Below the pieces are notes generated by a model. The model did not search any database. It saw only the letters and a program-made list of their open reading frames with translations, and was not told the origin of the DNA. Below are positions 6,304-8,385 of a stretch of DNA of 8,385 bases, in pieces. How positions within the stretch are numbered: the first letter of the stretch is position 1; each line of letters begins with the position of its first letter. Source of the stretch: Nocardioides sp. (lineage in GTDB: Bacteria; Actinomycetota; Actinomycetes; Propionibacteriales; Nocardioidaceae); the NCBI GenBank assembly GCA_003519585.1, contig DOWL01000013.1:3710-12094 (forward strand). The letters run 5' to 3'. The translations under genes were made by a program, and so were the position numbers.

Positions 6304-7212
6304 TCAGGCCGACGGGGCAGTCGTGGAGGGGGTGATGCCGGCGAAGAGGTCGTCCTCGGGCAACTCGCTCTCGACGAAGGACGTCACGAGTTCGAAGTCC
6401 TCGGTCGGGGCGACCTCGACCTGGATCTCGCGCGGGATGGCGAACCAGAACCCATCCGGGTCGATCTGGGTCGCGTGGGCCAACAGCGCCTGGTCACGAA
6501 CGCCGAAGTAGTCCCCGCACGGCACCTTGGTGGTGATCCGGGCGTCCCACTCCGGCTCCTCCTTCCACTCCTTGAGCCGCTCCTCCCACGGCGACTCGAG
6601 GCCGTGGGCCAGCATCGCCTCGTGCAAGGCCAGCATCCGGGGCCGGTTGAAGGAGTGGTGGTAATAAAGCTTCTGGACCTGCCACGGCTCTCCCAGCTCG
6701 GGGTAGCGCTCCGGGTCGGCCGCGGCCGCGAACGCCTCGACCGAGATCTCGTGGCACTTGATGTGGTCGGGGTGCGGGTAGCCGCCGCGCTCGTCGTAGG
6801 TCGTCATCACGTGCGGCTTGAACGCGCGGATCAGCGCCACCAGCGGCGCGGCGGCCTCCTCGAGCGGCACCAGCGCGAAGCAACCCTCGGGCAGCGGCGG
6901 CTTGGGGTCACCCTCCGGCCACCCGGAGTCGACGAAGCCGAGCCAGTCCTGGCGGATGCCCAGGATGTCGCGGGCCCGCTCCATCTCCTGGCGCCGGATC
7001 TCGGTGATGTTCTCGAGGACGTCGGGGCGATCCATCTTGGGGTTGAGGATCGAACCGCGCTCCCCGCCGGTGCAGGTCGCCACGTGAACGTCGACGCCCT
7101 CGGCGACGTACTTCGCGGTCGAGGCCGCCCCCTTGCTCGACTCGTCGTCGGGGTGGGCGTGCACGTGCATCAGACGGAGTCCGACCTTGGGTCCAGCGGT
7201 CACCCTCCCCAC
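6304..7212 (-). CDS. mca: Mycothiol S-conjugate amidase
   Basis: Mca is a zinc amidase of the LmbE/PIG-L family. It cleaves mycothiol S-conjugates formed with electrophiles and antibiotics, giving a mercapturic acid that is exported and GlcN-inositol that is recycled into mycothiol. The 302-aa length is slightly above that of the mycobacterial enzyme. The metal site is complete: H20 and D23 in HAHPDDE (18-24) and H150 in YPHPDH (145-150); D22 and H147 match the catalytic residues known from MshB. Conserved blocks include TGGERGSILNP, WLGFVDSG, PHVMTTYDERGGYPHPDH and HATQIDPDGFWFA. The SSKGA segment after the metal motif (K27) fits Mca; the related deacetylase MshB differs there. The start is uncertain: GTG 7212 and GTG 7203 are both possible. 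The latter has GGGGAGG directly against it, too close for an ideal site. It heads a likely three-gene operon and diverges from the DUF4307 gene. Confidence 0.95.
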   Translation of the reverse strand: MGRVTAGPKVGLRLMHVHAHPDDESSKGAASTAKYVAEGVDVHVATCTGGERGSILNPKMDRPDVLENITEIRRQEMERARDILGIRQDWLGFVDSGWPEGDPKPPLPEGCFALVPLEEAAAPLVALIRAFKPHVMTTYDERGGYPHPDHIKCHEISVEAFAAAADPERYPELGEPWQVQKLYYHHSFNRPRMLALHEAMLAHGLESPWEERLKEWKEEPEWDARITTKVPCGDYFGVRDQALLAHATQIDPDGFWFAIPREIQVEVAPTEDFELVTSFVESELPEDDLFAGITPSTTAPSA

Positions 7213-7233
7213 CCTAGGTGCGACCCTTGCTCC

Positions 7234-7641
7234 GTGAGCGCGCAGGACACCCTCAACGACCGGTACGGCGCGCCGTCACCCCTGCGCAGGCGCGCCACGA
7301 TCGCCGCGGCGGCCGCCCTGGCGGTGGTCTTTGCGGCCTGGCTCGGCTGGACGGTCTACGAGCACTCGACGCCGCAGGTCACCTCCGAACTGGAGACGTT
7401 CTCGGTCCAGGACGACCACCACGTGACCGCCGTCCTCGTGGTCTCGTTGGACGCTGTCGATGTGAAGGCCTCCTGCACCCTGCGCGCGTACGCCGAGGAC
7501 CACACCACCGTGGGCGAGCTCACCTTCACGCCCGATCCGACCCAGGGCAAGCGTCAGGTGCAGACGATCCGCACCGACCGCAGGGCTACCTCGGTCGAGA
7601 GCCAGGGGTGCACCGCACCGGGCCAGGACCGCCCGCGCTGA
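7234..7641 (+). CDS. DUF4307 membrane-anchored protein (Rv1081c-like)
   Basis: This 135-aa protein begins at GTG 7234. The N-terminus MSAQDTLNDRYG with a basic PLRRR stretch at 16-20 precedes one membrane helix at about 21-41 (AAAAALAVVFAAWLGWTVY). The rest is a small beta-rich domain, predicted to lie outside the membrane, with two cysteines, C81 (VKASCTLRAY) and C126 (ESQGCTAPG), well placed for a disulfide. This layout fits DUF4307, whose function is unknown. It sits between mca and greA as in mycobacteria. The ribosome-binding site is weak (AGGTG 13 bases upstream), and the distance to divergent mca is only 21 bp. The message may therefore have a very short leader or none, or the promoter may lie inside mca. 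Confidence 0.85.
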   Translation: MSAQDTLNDRYGAPSPLRRRATIAAAAALAVVFAAWLGWTVYEHSTPQVTSELETFSVQDDHHVTAVLVVSLDAVDVKASCTLRAYAEDHTTVGELTFTPDPTQGKRQVQTIRTDRRATSVESQGCTAPGQDRPR

Positions 7642-7662
7642 CCCGAAGAGAACGCGTTCGAC

Positions 7663-7691
7663 TTAGTCCTCGGTCGCAGACGGGTTAGACT
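7663..7691 (+). promoter_or_regulatory. Candidate greA promoter
   Basis: TAGACT at 7686-7691 matches the TANNNT pattern of an actinobacterial -10 element. TTAGTC at 7663-7668 is a poor -35 at 17-bp spacing, so recognition would rely mainly on the -10. This would place the transcript start near 7698 and give greA a leader of about 125 bases that contains the hairpins described next. Confidence 0.35.
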
Positions 7692-7742
7692 TCTCGTTCT
7701 GGTCGTCCCGCCGAGCCACAGCGGCACTCTGGCCCGGCCCCG

Positions 7743-7769
7743 CGACGACAGGCGTCGTCGTACGACGCC
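7743..7769 (+). promoter_or_regulatory. Mutually exclusive hairpins in the greA leader
   Basis: Two perfect stem-loops share the segment 7754-7758. Hairpin 1 pairs CGACGAC (7743-7749) with GTCGTCG (7754-7760) around the loop AGGC. Hairpin 2 pairs GGCGTCGT (7751-7758) with ACGACGCC (7762-7769) around the loop CGT. They cannot form together, which is the layout of a simple RNA switch or attenuator. No U-run follows hairpin 2, so it is not a standard intrinsic terminator. At DNA level the 19-bp dyad 7751-7769 could instead bind a protein. E. coli greA is known to have a structured leader that yields short RNAs; homology with this one is not implied. Confidence 0.5.
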
Positions 7770-7776
7770 CCCGTCC

Positions 7777-7802
7777 CATCGATTCGCATCGATTCCATCG
7801 AG
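7777..7802 (+). repeat. Short direct repeat in the greA leader
   Basis: CATCGATTC occurs exactly at 7777-7785 and 7787-7795, ten bases apart, followed by a partial third copy, CATCGAG, at 7796-7802. The ten-base period is about one DNA turn. The repeat ends ten bases before the AGGAG ribosome-binding site of greA (7812-7816). It could be a binding site in DNA or RNA. Confidence 0.7.
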
Positions 7803-7823
7803 AGACACCGCAGGAGCACACCC

Positions 7824-8333
7824 ATGACCCAGCAGACCGAGCAGCAGGGACCCATCTGGCTGACCCAGAGGGCGTTCGACCAGCTGAGCGCGGAGCTGGA
7901 GGACATGAAAGGCCCCCAGCGCCAGGACATCGTGAGCCGGATCAGCGCGGCCCGCGACGAGGGCGACCTCAGCGAGAACGGCGGCTACCACGCCGCTCGC
8001 GAGGAGCAGGGCAAGCTCGAGGGGCAGATCCGCCAGCTCGAGCACGTGCTCCAGAACGCCGAGACCACCGTCCCCGCCGACGACGGCGTGGTGGCCGCCG
8101 GCAAGGTCGTGACCTACAAGTTCGAGGGTGACAAGGACGACGAGGCCGAGACCTTCCTCCTCGGCGCCCGGGAGAACGAGGAGTACCTCGAGGGCGTGAC
8201 CGTCTTCTCCCCCCAGGCCCCGCTCGGTGCCGCCCTGCTCGGCGCCGAGACCGGCAGCGTCGTGGAGTTCACCGGCCCCAACGGCCGGACCAACAAGGTC
8301 GAGGTTGTCTCGGCGGTGCCGTACTCCGGCTGA
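7824..8333 (+). CDS. greA: Transcription elongation factor GreA
   Basis: GreA rescues backtracked RNA polymerase by reaching through the secondary channel and stimulating cleavage of the transcript 3' end. The 169-aa protein has both expected parts: an N-terminal coiled coil (about 12-82) and a C-terminal FKBP-like domain (about 88-167). The coiled-coil tip carries the acidic pair D48 and E51 in EGDLSENGGYHAAREEQ, equivalent to D41 and E44 of E. coli GreA, so the cleavage function should be intact. The C-terminal signatures PLGAALLGAETGSVVEF and NKVEVVSAVPY are typical of actinobacterial GreA. ATG 7824 has AGGAG seven bases upstream. It follows the DUF4307 gene by 182 bp and probably has its own promoter and a structured leader. 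Confidence 0.97.
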   Translation: MTQQTEQQGPIWLTQRAFDQLSAELEDMKGPQRQDIVSRISAARDEGDLSENGGYHAAREEQGKLEGQIRQLEHVLQNAETTVPADDGVVAAGKVVTYKFEGDKDDEAETFLLGARENEEYLEGVTVFSPQAPLGAALLGAETGSVVEFTGPNGRTNKVEVVSAVPYSG

Positions 8334-8336
8334 TCG

Positions 8337-8379
8337 CAGCCGACTCATGCGGCCGCGCGAGCGGGAGTTTCGTCGGCTG
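8337..8379 (+). other. Inverted repeat after greA, weak terminator candidate
   Basis: CAGCCGAC (8337-8344) and GTCGGCTG (8372-8379) are exact 8-bp inverted repeats, the first starting three bases after the greA stop codon. The 27-base loop is long and contains a small GC-rich palindrome, GCGGCCGC (8349-8356). No U-run is visible before the window ends at 8385. It could be a GC-type terminator or a regulatory site of the next gene. Confidence 0.35.
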
Positions 8380-8385
8380 GCCGAC

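Noticed and set aside
6304..7212. MshB (GlcNAc-Ins deacetylase) instead of Mca
   Set aside because: The SSKGA segment after the metal motif, the whole-length resemblance to mycobacterial Mca and the greA/DUF4307 neighbourhood favour Mca.
6037..7233. Long plus-strand open frame leading into the DUF4307 gene
   Set aside because: It is antisense to mca and the small membrane protein. Only the part from GTG 7234 has the DUF4307 layout.
7554..8348. Minus-strand 264-aa open frame opposite greA
   Set aside because: It is antisense to greA and rich in L, G, V and E without motifs; it is a shadow of a highly conserved gene.

Overview
The window reads as a high-GC actinobacterial chromosome, most likely Nocardioides or a close relative in the Propionibacteriales. 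Four things point there: a mycothiol S-conjugate amidase (mycothiol occurs only in Actinobacteria), a GreA and a DUF4307 protein of the mycobacterial type, frequent GTG starts, and dense G/C-ending codons. The taxon is an inference.

Left part (1-3172), accessory. Three exact 13-bp tandem repeats lie at the very edge. They are followed by a minus-strand two-gene toxin-antitoxin-like module: a 64-aa unknown first gene, then a PIN-domain (VapC-type) ribonuclease. Divergent from it, across 109 bp holding a perfect 17-bp dyad, is a 780-aa fusion of an archaeo-eukaryotic primase domain and an XPB-like superfamily 2 helicase, the type annotated as 'TOTE conflict system'. This is a probable defence or mobile-element-conflict locus and is the most interesting content of the window.

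Middle part (3191-5382). A secreted beta-propeller phytase on the minus strand diverges from a 57-aa unknown charged protein and a 141-aa SRPBCC/AHSA1-like protein. The two divergent units share an AT-rich spacer with an inverted repeat.

Right part (5387-8333), conserved core. On the minus strand, mca, an 88-aa single-span membrane protein and an alpha/beta hydrolase form a likely operon. Divergent from mca by only 21 bp is a DUF4307 membrane protein, followed by greA. The order greA / DUF4307 / mca / small membrane protein matches, from memory, the Rv1080c-Rv1083 region of Mycobacterium tuberculosis. The greA leader contains two mutually exclusive perfect hairpins and a short phased direct repeat, suggesting RNA-level control.

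No tRNA, rRNA, CRISPR array, transposase or integrase was seen. The longest gene-free stretches are 4562-4748 and 7642-7823, both described below.
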